A model generated the notes under the pieces. The model saw nothing but the letters and a program-made list of their open reading frames with translations. It was not told the origin of the DNA and did not search any database. A DNA stretch of 45,310 bases from the NCBI GenBank assembly GCA_023421505.1, contig JAEZTJ010000011.1, positions 1 through 45,310 of the forward strand, in the 5' to 3' direction. Source of the stretch: Bacillota bacterium (lineage in GTDB: Bacteria; Bacillota; Clostridia; Lachnospirales; Lachnospiraceae). The position numbers and the translations under genes were made by a program. Positions 25,015 through 33,429 of the stretch are shown here, piece by piece (positions within the stretch are counted from its first letter, which is position 1; every line of letters begins with the position of its first letter).

Positions 25015-25365
25015 TTACCTCGAATAATCTGTAAATCCCAGTCGGTTTCCAAAAGGATCCTCAAATTCGACAGCCATGCCGGTATAAATCCTGAAGGGTT
25101 CGGATAGGAATACTATTCCTTTTTCTTTTAATTTTATGTATTCTTTATTTACATCATCTACTTCAAACCATATGGTTGGTTTCATATTTTTGAATACATT
25201 TTGGTCCTTTAAAATAATTGCCGGTTCTTCCTTTCCGATATGATATGCGAGCATTCCCTCTTTTGAGAAATCAAACTTTAATTGTAGTTCTAATTTCTGC
25301 TCATAAAAGCTTCTCGCCTCTTCTAAATCACTTACTCCCAGGAAAAAATTATCGTAGTTTTTCAT
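25015..25365 (-). CDS. VOC (glyoxalase/bleomycin-resistance fold) protein
   Basis: 116 residues, a single VOC protein with the paired beta-alpha-beta-beta-beta pattern: FFLGVSDLEEARSFYEQKLEL at the start and VDDVNKEYIKLKEKGIVFL..EFEDPFGNRLGFTD in the second half. Members bind metals and small electrophiles or drugs; the substrate cannot be told from sequence. GGAGG precedes the ATG. It stands alone; a degenerate family-B repeat lies just upstream. Confidence 0.82.
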   Translation of the reverse strand: MKNYDNFFLGVSDLEEARSFYEQKLELQLKFDFSKEGMLAYHIGKEEPAIILKDQNVFKNMKPTIWFEVDDVNKEYIKLKEKGIVFLSEPFRIYTGMAVEFEDPFGNRLGFTDYSR

Positions 25366-25428
25366 TAAATGCCTCCTATATATTTTATTTCAAATATATA
25401 GATGCATAAAAATCATAAAAGTTATGAA

Positions 25429-25518
25429 ATTAGTGTCAGAAGTATTTTGAGTAATTTGATTTCGTCAATTTGCACAATCACAGACTATATCAAGTGATGA
25501 AAAACATAATTTGGTTAG
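25429..25518 (+). repeat. Repeat family B, copy 4 (degenerate)
   Basis: ATTAGTGTCAGAAG, then TTTCGTCAATTTGCACAAT and GTGATG..AACAT..TTTGG occur in the same order as in the copy at 45109 onward (ATTAGAGTGTCAAAAG, CTTCGTCATTTTGCACAATT, GTGATGCAGAACATGGTTTG), with many substitutions. Confidence 0.5.
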
Positions 25519-25557
25519 CAATTATTATAAAGTCGATGGTATTTAAGTTCTGTTAAT

Positions 25558-26139
25558 TTAAAAATCTATTCTGTTGTTTACAACTGCCCAATTTATATTC
25601 TTCATAAAATTATTGATATAATCAGCTTTCTTGTCAGCGTATTGTAAAAAATAAGCATGCTCGTACATATCAAGAATTAGGATCGGCGCTGAATATGCTA
25701 TATTTCCAAGATCATGTGCATCCAGACTGATGTTACGAAGTCGATTGCTTCTTTGGTCAAAGGCAAGTACAGCCCAACCTCTGCTGGCTTTTGCAGTAGC
25801 AATAAAATCCTCCTGCCAGTTCTGAAAATTACCAAAGTATTCACCTATTCTGTCTTTTATTTTTTGATCCGGCTCATCCATCCTACCACCGATATTCTCA
25901 AAATAAAGTTCATGTAGTATGACGCCGTCAAGAGCATAGGTTTCGCCTCTTTTTAACTCTCTATAATAACTGAAGGTTGTATTTGACTGTTCTCTCTGTG
26001 GATTTCCCCACATAAGCTCGGAATCAATTTTGTTCATATTATTTACATAACCTTCATAAAGGCGCATATGAGCATCAAACTGCTCCTTATTAATTACCTT
26101 GATATCCTCCGAATAATTAAACTGAATCTTCTCTATCAT
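25558..26139 (-). CDS. Divergent Fe/Mn superoxide dismutase family protein
   Basis: 193 residues from the ATG at 26139; AAAGGAGG lies six bases upstream but abuts an alternative ATG at 26145. The fold-specific segments are present: H24 (FDAHMRLYEGYVNN), H76 (GVILHELYFENIGG), D157 and H161 (ILDMYEHAYFLQY). The first histidine sits seven residues before the YV pair, whereas in classic enzymes the ligand sits eight before it. The usual DVWEHAYY is DMYEHAYF. It belongs to a clostridial branch annotated as superoxide dismutase; whether it detoxifies superoxide is uncertain. Confidence 0.75.
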   Translation of the reverse strand: MIEKIQFNYSEDIKVINKEQFDAHMRLYEGYVNNMNKIDSELMWGNPQREQSNTTFSYYRELKRGETYALDGVILHELYFENIGGRMDEPDQKIKDRIGEYFGNFQNWQEDFIATAKASRGWAVLAFDQRSNRLRNISLDAHDLGNIAYSAPILILDMYEHAYFLQYADKKADYINNFMKNINWAVVNNRIDF

Positions 26140-26307
26140 ACTCATCCTCCTTTTATAAAGAGGATTTCTCCTCCTTATTATACATTTCGTATGGAGGCTT
26201 CCCCCCATATATTAATATATCTTACGAGGGCTTATCCAAATTTATTCCAATAAATATTTTTTTCTTTTTTGGATACATGCTTGCATATTATTGTATATAT
26301 AAAAAAA

Positions 26308-26373
26308 TAATTGCGAAACTATATAGTTTTTCTAATTGTATACAATACTTACAATTACTGAGTTCCGCAATTA
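26308..26373 (+). repeat. Repeat family A, copy 4 (66 bp)
   Basis: TAATTGCGAAACTATATAG at one end and GAGTTCCGCAATTA at the other, with TTGTATACAATACTTACAATTA in the middle part. It aligns base for base in length with the reverse complement of copy 2 (7446-7511). Confidence 0.8.
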
Positions 26374-26479
26374 ACTTATGTATGAAAAAGTAAGAAGGGA
26401 AAATAAAAAAACACCGGTGATTATGGAAACCTAGAAGAAGGGATTCATTAACCCTATCAGTTATTAACCCTGCAAGCTA

Positions 26480-26941
26480 TTATAAAGCAGTTATTTTCTC
26501 TAAATAGATCAGCGTTAATTCCGGTGATATATTCTGTTCTTTATATCTTTTATATCCTAAATGCTCATATAGCTTAATGTTTCTATCACTTTTATTACTT
26601 GTAAAAAGCTCATAACGATGCTTTGGATATCTATCTTCTATTGACTGTAACAGCCTGGTCCCAATTCCTTTTCTTTGATGTTCCGGATGGACGATAAGTT
26701 TACCGATGAAAAGTGTATTCTCTATTGTATATCCTCGAACCGAACCAATTATGTCATCTTCTTCATCAATTGCTTTAAGAATAATTCCATTTTGATACTC
26801 CTTCTGAAGATCCTCCAATTTCTGCATAAGCGGGGGAATAGAAAAATTATTATTAAGTATCGCTTCACTCTGGTACGCAAGATATTGCAGCTGCAATATC
26901 TGTTCTAAATCCGAAAAATCAGCATCTTCAATTTTCAACAA
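26480..26941 (-). CDS. GNAT-family N-acetyltransferase
   Basis: 153 residues, a single GNAT domain. The acetyl-CoA binding loop is VHPEHQRKGIGTRLL (about 91-105), preceded by the GSVRGYTIENTLFIGKL strands. The start codon is TTG at 26941 with AAGGAG six bases upstream. Substrate unknown. The gene is isolated; palindromic repeats lie on both sides. Confidence 0.8.
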   Translation of the reverse strand: MLKIEDADFSDLEQILQLQYLAYQSEAILNNNFSIPPLMQKLEDLQKEYQNGIILKAIDEEDDIIGSVRGYTIENTLFIGKLIVHPEHQRKGIGTRLLQSIEDRYPKHRYELFTSNKSDRNIKLYEHLGYKRYKEQNISPELTLIYLEKITAL

Positions 26942-27352
26942 TTTGCTCTCCTTTCATTAGCTTAATTCTTTTTAGTAGGATTAGAGTGTCATATGCCCCT
27001 CGAATAATTTAGCTTTGTCATTTTGCGCAAAAAACTATTTTAAACAAACCATGTTCTGCATCACGCTTTTAAGATATAAATTGTGTAAAATGACGAAGTA
27101 CAAAATCTAAATAGGCTTTTGACACACTAACGCCCATGCTTTTTTGGCATAAATCCTGAAGAATAGCGTCTTTCGCTATTCTTCCAAAGGCTTGCATGTA
27201 TTTTGCAAGACTATTCACTCTAATTTTTCTATAGATTATATGAATTATATTTTCTTTAAACAGCTAAGTCAAGCCAGATGTATATAATTACATATTAAAT
27301 ATAAATAATATTCGATTAATCATATTAAGGCAAGTAAATTGATTGAAATTAA
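26942..27352. other. Intergenic region filled mostly by a family-B repeat
   Basis: About 410 bases. The family-B element takes up 26981-27226; the remaining 126 bases next to the ABC exporter stop are AT-rich with nothing recognised. Confidence 0.6.
26981..27226 (+). repeat. Repeat family B, copy 1
   Basis: Starts TTAGAGTGTCA and reaches an inverted GACACACTAA at 27121-27130 and a second inverted end CACTCTAA at 27219-27226. The right part of the first 150 bases is the reverse complement of the copy beginning at 45109. The segment 27130-27226 contains the hairpin GAAGAATAGCG/CGCTATTCTTC. Read as a nested, mosaic palindromic element without coding capacity. Confidence 0.65.
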
Positions 27353-29062
27353 TTATGCTACGCAAAAATGATAGAAGCCCTTCTTAGCGGAATATAGCTC
27401 AGAATAGCTTCCAGCTTCCACTATATGACCTTTTTCCATATAAATGATCTGATCATATAGACCTAGAAGTTCCTCATTAAGCTTATGCGTTACTGTAATA
27501 AGTGTAAGGGCTTTATTATTCAATAGATTCTGTTCGATATCTCTAGCAGTCTGCTGATCTAGTGCTGAAGTTGCCTCATCTAGAATAAGAATTGGAGTAT
27601 TCTTAATGATTGCTCTGGCAATCGCTATTCTTTGACGCTGTCCGCCGGATAAATTAGCTCCATTTTCACCAACCAAAGTTTCTAGCTTATCCTGCATAAC
27701 CGGAAGAAATTTATCTACACCACTCCGATTAATGGCTTTTTCTATTGCTTCTTTCGGATAATTCTGAAACAGACAGATATTATCTCTGATTGATTGATCA
27801 AACATATATACATTCTGGTGGATTATTGAGGTTAGCTGATTAATTTTATCCGCCTCTGCTTCCTTAAGCTTAATATTATCATAGTATATCTCTCCTGTAT
27901 ATTGTGAATAGTAACCCATTAATAACTTCACCAAAGTTGATTTACCGCAGCCGCTCTCTCCTACAATCGCATACTTCTTGTTCTTTTCAATAACAAGATT
28001 TACGTTTTTTAAAATGGATTGTTCCTCACGATAAGCAAAGCATACATCAGAGATTACAATTTTATGATTGAATTCTGGTAAAATATTACCATTGAACGAA
28101 GAATCCTTGTACTCCTGAAACTGCTGCATACGTCCAATAATTGGTGCTATACTTTGTATCTTGGGAAAGTTCTGCATAATATTGATTAGCGGTACTACGA
28201 AGCTTCCTGACAACTGAATAAGCGCAATCAGTGTTCCCATACTGATAAATCCTTTTATAACAAGATATGCAGACACAAAAATAGTTATAATTTGTGAAAA
28301 TACTGCAAGAAATTGGGAAGCGGTATCATTCAGAACAAATAACCGATCTGCTTTAAATTTTTTAGAGGCTAAAATATCATTTTCAGTATCAAACTGAGTT
28401 TTGACACGTTTTATTAATTGAAATGATTTAATAACCTCAAAACCTTGAAAATAGTCCTTGATTTTTGAGGTAAATACGGAGTACTCCTCAGATAATATCC
28501 CCTGTCTCTTTTGTAGCTTACGTCCGATTACTGAGGGAATCAATAACATAAGTATAAAACCGATAAACAGTATAAGTGTAATTAACGGGCTGATTGCAAT
28601 TAATAAGCCCAGCGTAAATATAAAAAGCATAATATTCTCGATGATTTGCATAAGAGAATTGATATAATTATCTTCTACCATTTTAATATCATTCGTTAAT
28701 ACCGAAATATAATCAGCTGAGTTTACCTCATTAAAATCCTGATAGCTTCGACGAAATATTCCTCCGAATATTGATTTTCGCATATTCCTGATAACATTCT
28801 TAATCAGTATTTTACTCATTAAAGAGTTGGTATAATAGATCAGTGCAAATACAGCAAGATAGGCTAAGCTTAAAGATAATGCATTATAAAATCTGCTTAA
28901 ATCACCTTTCACCGCGATATCAATAATTTTCTTCAATAGTAGTGCAACACCTGCACTAGCAGCTGCTGCAAGAAGTGAAGTAATCAGGCAAATCAAAAAT
29001 AGCATACGACTTTTCTCAAAGATTTTCAGATAATACTTATAGTTCTTCATTTTACCTTTCAC
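27353..29062 (-). CDS. ABC transporter, fused permease and ATPase (exporter type)
   Basis: About 569 residues from the GTG at 29062, which has GGAGG eight bases upstream; the TTG at 29077 overlaps that SD. Six membrane helices fill residues 1-300, then the ATPase: Walker A GESGCGKST (about 368-376), signature LSGGQRQR, Walker B ILILDEATSALD and the switch histidine in VTHKLNEE. Exporters of this type work as homo- or heterodimers; no second half-transporter is adjacent, so a homodimer is possible. A strong promoter with an adjacent palindrome lies upstream, beyond which is an ArsR-type regulator gene in the same direction. Substrate unknown. Confidence 0.88.
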   Translation of the reverse strand: MKGKMKNYKYYLKIFEKSRMLFLICLITSLLAAAASAGVALLLKKIIDIAVKGDLSRFYNALSLSLAYLAVFALIYYTNSLMSKILIKNVIRNMRKSIFGGIFRRSYQDFNEVNSADYISVLTNDIKMVEDNYINSLMQIIENIMLFIFTLGLLIAISPLITLILFIGFILMLLIPSVIGRKLQKRQGILSEEYSVFTSKIKDYFQGFEVIKSFQLIKRVKTQFDTENDILASKKFKADRLFVLNDTASQFLAVFSQIITIFVSAYLVIKGFISMGTLIALIQLSGSFVVPLINIMQNFPKIQSIAPIIGRMQQFQEYKDSSFNGNILPEFNHKIVISDVCFAYREEQSILKNVNLVIEKNKKYAIVGESGCGKSTLVKLLMGYYSQYTGEIYYDNIKLKEAEADKINQLTSIIHQNVYMFDQSIRDNICLFQNYPKEAIEKAINRSGVDKFLPVMQDKLETLVGENGANLSGGQRQRIAIARAIIKNTPILILDEATSALDQQTARDIEQNLLNNKALTLITVTHKLNEELLGLYDQIIYMEKGHIVEAGSYSELYSAKKGFYHFCVA

Positions 29063-29106
29063 AAAAAGTTCCTCCAATATTTTCTATTATACGAATTCGT
29101 AATTAA

Positions 29107-29160
29107 TATATAACACAATATTAGAAGTGTGTCAACAATATTAGATGATTATCTAATATT
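29107..29160 (-). promoter_or_regulatory. ABC exporter promoter with palindromic operator
   Basis: Minus-strand TTGACA (29130-29135), 17 bases, TATATA (29107-29112). Immediately upstream is a perfect inverted repeat AATATTAGAT-GATT-ATCTAATATT (29137-29160), and a further half-site AATATTAGA lies in the spacer. The placement fits a binding site for the ArsR-type regulator encoded upstream, though this pairing is inferred. Confidence 0.6.
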
Positions 29161-29373
29161 ATAACAATGAATATCTGCTATAAATATTTTTGTCAAGATA
29201 TCACTGCGAATTACAAGATACTATCAAAATATATTCAATGGTATTTTTAACCTTGACCAAATAAATGTATAAAAAATCGGAACTCAACATCAATAATTAA
29301 TCCATAGAAAAATGAATTCTTATGAATTAATTCAATTGATTATGAATTCCGTTAAATTACTTAAATGACTTAG

Positions 29374-30426
29374 TTATAATATTAATTGACGAATTTGGTC
29401 TAAGATATCCTTTACCGCATTATCATTAATGTAATAATAAAATTTACCGTTATTTTTTCCTACATATACCAATTTTACTGCCAGAAGCGCACTCATATGA
29501 TAGGATACCGTAGCCGGTGTAAGTCCTAACTGAGCAGCCATTTCCGTCGCATATTTCGGAGAAGTCTTTAGCATGGATAGTATCTCAAGCTTGCTGGCAT
29601 CACTTAAAGCCTTCAGGCAGGATAACAGATGTTCTTTGCTGTTGCCGGCATAGCCATAGTAGGTCAGTGTATCTTCGGTCAGTAAACCGTAAAAGCAGGT
29701 TTTAAATAACACAAGAACGCTTGTTCCTGTAATCAGAGTAGGAATTACATCTTCAAAATCACATTTGTCCAGCTTCATATCCTTTAGCAGCTTTAACTCC
29801 TTATCTTCATTGGAAAAGGAGGCATTATATTGCTTCATATACTTATCAATAGAAGCTTTTACCGCACTAGCAGCTTTCTCGTAAGCAGGTATATTCTTTT
29901 TGATTAAGTCAGAAAAATACTTGTAGTAATCCTGAGGATTTTGTAACAAAAGAAGCAGCTTCCATTTCTCGTTATCGCTAAGTTCGAACTTGTTTATAAA
30001 ATTCATCAAATTATCCGATTTTACAAACGTCGAAAAAGGCATTTTCTTATACTCTGATAAATCCAGCTCCTCTGTCATCTCAAAATTTTGCAGTAATAAT
30101 TCTAACATCTGATCATTATTCATACCGTCAATTGTGTTAATCAATTCCCGATTAATAAAAAACGGATAGATAAACGTGAAATAAGAATCAGATGTGATAT
30201 CCTTGAAATAAAAGCTGTCCCGATCACCTGGAATTCTATATTTTAGAAATACTTTAATATACTTATCAATTACTTTAAAGCTCTTTTGGTATATCTCCTC
30301 TTCTGCTATTCTTGTTTCATTTGCTATTGCATTTATAATTGCCTTAAAATTATTCATATCATATCCATAAAAAAGTAATACGGATGTTTCATAGACAGCA
30401 TCCAATTCATCCTTCATTTTATACAT
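29374..30426 (-). CDS. ArsR-type HTH transcriptional regulator with long N-terminal domain
   Basis: About 350 residues from the ATG at 30426 (GGGAG upstream); an in-frame ATG at 30489 would add 21 residues but lacks an SD. Only the last 85 residues are recognisable, an ArsR winged helix (ALSDASKLEILSMLKTSPKYATEMAAQLGLTPATVSYHMSAL, split here at about 288-330). The preceding 270 residues are helical and may be a ligand- or protein-binding domain of unknown type. It lies 311 bases upstream of the ABC exporter gene in the same direction, with a palindromic operator in between, so it probably controls that exporter. Confidence 0.8.
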   Translation of the reverse strand: MYKMKDELDAVYETSVLLFYGYDMNNFKAIINAIANETRIAEEEIYQKSFKVIDKYIKVFLKYRIPGDRDSFYFKDITSDSYFTFIYPFFINRELINTIDGMNNDQMLELLLQNFEMTEELDLSEYKKMPFSTFVKSDNLMNFINKFELSDNEKWKLLLLLQNPQDYYKYFSDLIKKNIPAYEKAASAVKASIDKYMKQYNASFSNEDKELKLLKDMKLDKCDFEDVIPTLITGTSVLVLFKTCFYGLLTEDTLTYYGYAGNSKEHLLSCLKALSDASKLEILSMLKTSPKYATEMAAQLGLTPATVSYHMSALLAVKLVYVGKNNGKFYYYINDNAVKDILDQIRQLIL

Positions 30427-30493
30427 GGGATACTCCCTTCTGATATTACTGACAACCCTTTTCGAAATATACTCTATATTTCTATGCATATCC

Positions 30494-30518
30494 GGCTTGA
30501 TGCAACATTGATCAAGCC
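30494..30518 (-). other. Inverted repeat upstream of the ArsR-type regulator gene
   Basis: GGCTTGAT and ATCAAGCC form an 8-bp stem with a 9-base loop just before the open frame of the regulator. It could be an operator or an mRNA hairpin; it does not resemble the AATATTAGAT operator. Confidence 0.35.
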
Positions 30519-30597
30519 TCAGTATGACATTACACCAGTTGTGTTACCTAAGAAAAATCATAATGATACTCTGCAAAAGTATTTTATAAACGCTGTA

Positions 30598-32268
30598 CTA
30601 GAATAATCCTGTAATTACACCGTTATCATTTACATCGACACCCTCTGCTGCAGGTACTTTAGGTAATCCCGGCATGGTCATAACGGTTCCGGTAATTGCA
30701 ACAATAAAGCCTGCTCCAGCAGATACATATACTTCTCGGATATGAATGATAAAACCTGTAGGTCTTCCCAGCTTAGTCGCATCATCAGAAAGAGAATACT
30801 GGTTCTTTGCCATACAGATCGGAAGCTCATTATAGCCTAAAGCCTCAATCGTCTTTATCGCTCCTTCGGCAGCAGAATCGTAGGTAACTCCTTCGGCACC
30901 ATAGATTTCTTTGGCAATTGTTTCAATCTTTTCTTTAATTGAAAGCTTAAGATCATATAATGGTTTATAATTACTACGATTCATTTCCATCGTTGCAATA
31001 ACCTTTTTCGCCAGATCAATTCCGCCTTCTCCGCCTTTTTCCCACACTTCACAAAGGGAGAACTCACAGCTGTGCTTTTCACAAAATTCTTTCACAAAGC
31101 TTAACTCCGCTTCGGTATCGGATACAAAACGGTTTAATGCTACTACTACTGGAACGCCAAATTTCTGTAGGTTCTCAATATGTTTTTCAAGGTTAACAAC
31201 GCCTTTATTTAAAGCATCAAGATTTTCCTTAGACAATTCTGTCTTTATCACTCCACCATTATACTTTAAGGCTCTGACTGTAGCGACTAAAACGATAGCA
31301 TCCGGCTTTAGGCCTGCCATACGGCATTTGATATCAAGAAATTTCTCAGCTCCGAGATCAGCTCCAAAGCCTGCTTCTGTAACGACTATATCTGCGAGCT
31401 TTAACGCGGTCTTGGTAGCTCGTACACTGTTGCAGCCATGCGCTATATTTGCAAAGGGTCCGCCATGTATGATAGCCGGTGTATTCTCTAACGTCTGAAT
31501 CAAATTTGGTTTTAATGCATCCTTTAGTAGTGCTGCCATAGCACCTACTGCATTTAACTGCTTTGCAGTAACTGGTTTTCCTTCATAGGTATAGGCAACG
31601 ACAATCCGTCCCAGTCTTTTCTTTAAATCCATCATATCATCTGCAAGACAAAGCACTGCCATAATTTCAGAAGCAACTGTGATGATAAAATGATCTTCTC
31701 TTACCACTCCGTCAGCCTTCCGACCTAATCCAACCACAATATTTCTAAGTACTCGATCATTCATATCTACACAGCGTTTCCAAACAATCTGATTCGTATC
31801 GATATTTAGCGAATTTCCTTGTTGTATATGATTATCAAGCATTGCCGCTAACAAATTATTAGCTGAAGTAATTGCATGAAAATCTCCTGTAAAATGCAGA
31901 TTTAAATCTTCCATCGGAACAACCTGAGCATTACCGCCTCCTGCAGCTCCGCCTTTAATTCCAAAGCAGGGGCCAAGAGAGGGCTCTCTTAACGCAATCA
32001 CAGATTTTACCTTCATAAGGCCGAGGGCTTGTCCAAGACCAACAGTGGTCGTAGTCTTACCTTCTCCCGCCGGAGTCGGATTTATCGCTGTCACAAGTAC
32101 CAGCTTCCCATCTGGATTATTCTTCACTTTTTCCCATAATTCATCCGAAAGCTTGGCCTTATGCTTTCCGTAAAACTCCAAATCTTCCTCAGCAATGTTT
32201 AGCTGCTCAGCTATTTCTTTAATATGCTTTAATTTAGCCTCCTGAGCTATCTCAATATCTGATTTCAT
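30598..32268 (-). CDS. fhs: Formate-tetrahydrofolate ligase
   Basis: 556 residues, full length. It makes 10-formyl-tetrahydrofolate from formate and ATP, feeding one-carbon metabolism and, in acetogens, the methyl branch of the Wood-Ljungdahl pathway. The nucleotide-binding loop is TPAGEGKTTTTVGLGQ (about 65-80), followed by REPSLGPCFGIKGGAAGGG and FTGDFHAITSANNLL, all typical. The start has AGGGA upstream. A promoter is seen at 32465-32494. No other folate or Wood-Ljungdahl gene is in the window. Confidence 0.97.
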   Translation of the reverse strand: MKSDIEIAQEAKLKHIKEIAEQLNIAEEDLEFYGKHKAKLSDELWEKVKNNPDGKLVLVTAINPTPAGEGKTTTTVGLGQALGLMKVKSVIALREPSLGPCFGIKGGAAGGGNAQVVPMEDLNLHFTGDFHAITSANNLLAAMLDNHIQQGNSLNIDTNQIVWKRCVDMNDRVLRNIVVGLGRKADGVVREDHFIITVASEIMAVLCLADDMMDLKKRLGRIVVAYTYEGKPVTAKQLNAVGAMAALLKDALKPNLIQTLENTPAIIHGGPFANIAHGCNSVRATKTALKLADIVVTEAGFGADLGAEKFLDIKCRMAGLKPDAIVLVATVRALKYNGGVIKTELSKENLDALNKGVVNLEKHIENLQKFGVPVVVALNRFVSDTEAELSFVKEFCEKHSCEFSLCEVWEKGGEGGIDLAKKVIATMEMNRSNYKPLYDLKLSIKEKIETIAKEIYGAEGVTYDSAAEGAIKTIEALGYNELPICMAKNQYSLSDDATKLGRPTGFIIHIREVYVSAGAGFIVAITGTVMTMPGLPKVPAAEGVDVNDNGVITGLF

Positions 32269-32464
32269 TTGTAATCCCTGCCTTTCAAAATAAAGTTAGT
32301 TTCCATTCTATCAAATCATCTTTACTGAATGTCCTTTGCTGTCCCTACTAATATCCATACTTTTCGGTATAAATCATTGCATCGTATACGTGAGTTGGGC
32401 CCACTAGTTATATGGTCTATACATTAATCTTACTAAAAATTGCTATCATTATAATTTCCAATTT

Positions 32465-32494
32465 ATTATACAGGATATTCGCCTGATATTACAA
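32465..32494 (-). promoter_or_regulatory. fhs: fhs promoter
   Basis: Minus-strand TTGTAA, 18 bases, TATAAT (32465-32470). It implies a leader of about 190 bases before fhs (the gap 32269-32682 is otherwise empty), in which I recognise no riboswitch. Confidence 0.5.
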
Positions 32495-32682
32495 GAGAAA
32501 TTAAGCTTAAAATTTACTTGCGTCTTCAATTACTTTCAGTATATACTATCAATTATATAATTTAATTACCATAATTCGATGTTTTTTTACAGCATATAAA
32601 AACGTATAGCTAACGTATATAATAAATCTACGAAAACTAATATAGCGAATGATTGTTCATCAACAACGAAAGGAAGTAACCC

Positions 32683-33327
32683 ATGAAATATGATACCATA
32701 ATATTTGATCTGGACGGAACCTTATTGAATACGCTGGAGGATTTACGGGACAGCTTAAATGATATACTGATTAAGAATGGCTTTGAGGCCAGAAGTCTTG
32801 AGGATGTAAAGCGTTTTGTAGGGAATGGCGTTAAAAATCTGGTTCGTCTTTCCATACCTGAGTACTGCAGTGAGGAAGAGCTTACACTTATTCTTGAGGC
32901 ATTCAAAGAACATTATAAAAATAATATGCAGAATAAAACAAGGCCCTATAATGGTATTATGGAGCTTTTACTGGATTTACACCGCTATGGCTACAAATTA
33001 GCGATTGTATCAAATAAATTTGATACAGCAGTGAAATCTCTTTCAAATACATATTTCGGAAGCCTGATATCAGTGGCAATTGGTGAAACCGCTCAAATAA
33101 GACGTAAGCCGGCACCGGATAGTATCTATACTGCCGTGAAGGAATTAGGCTCTGATTTAAGTAAAGCCATCCTGGTTGGAGATTCTGAGACAGATGTAAA
33201 GACTGCTAAAAATGCCGGAATTCCATGCATTGGAGTTACCTGGGGCTTTCGTTGCCGGGAGGTATTAAGAGCAGAAGGTGCAGATTTCCTTATTGATACC
33301 CCAAGAGAATTATTAACCCTTATCTAA
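32683..33327 (+). CDS. HAD hydrolase, phosphoglycolate-phosphatase-like
   Basis: 214 residues. HAD motif I FDLDGTLLNTLEDL (D9, D11), motif II in AIVSNKFD, motif III lysine in RRKPAPDSI and motif IV LVGDSETDVKTAKNAG. The helical cap follows motif I, as in the Gph/PpaX group. Likely a small phosphatase acting on phosphoglycolate or pyrophosphate; the substrate is not settled by sequence. GGAAG lies upstream of the ATG. It is alone on the plus strand here. Confidence 0.85.
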   Translation: MKYDTIIFDLDGTLLNTLEDLRDSLNDILIKNGFEARSLEDVKRFVGNGVKNLVRLSIPEYCSEEELTLILEAFKEHYKNNMQNKTRPYNGIMELLLDLHRYGYKLAIVSNKFDTAVKSLSNTYFGSLISVAIGETAQIRRKPAPDSIYTAVKELGSDLSKAILVGDSETDVKTAKNAGIPCIGVTWGFRCREVLRAEGADFLIDTPRELLTLI

Positions 33328-33336
33328 ATACTGCCT

Positions 33337-33365
33337 TAATAATAATAATAATAATAATAATAATA
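33337..33365 (+). repeat. Trinucleotide (TAA)n microsatellite
   Basis: About ten consecutive TAA units, located between the convergent HAD and ATP-grasp genes, ten bases after the HAD stop. Confidence 0.85.
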
Positions 33366-33429
33366 GATTGTTATGAATATGCACTAATAAGTCTGCGTAG
33401 TTTCTTACTATGCTTACTTCGCAAATGTA

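Noticed and set aside
26401..26425. Terminator after the GNAT gene at AAAAAAACACCGGTG
   Set aside because: CACCGGTG is self-complementary with no room for a loop, so a stable hairpin is doubtful despite the T-run on the minus strand.
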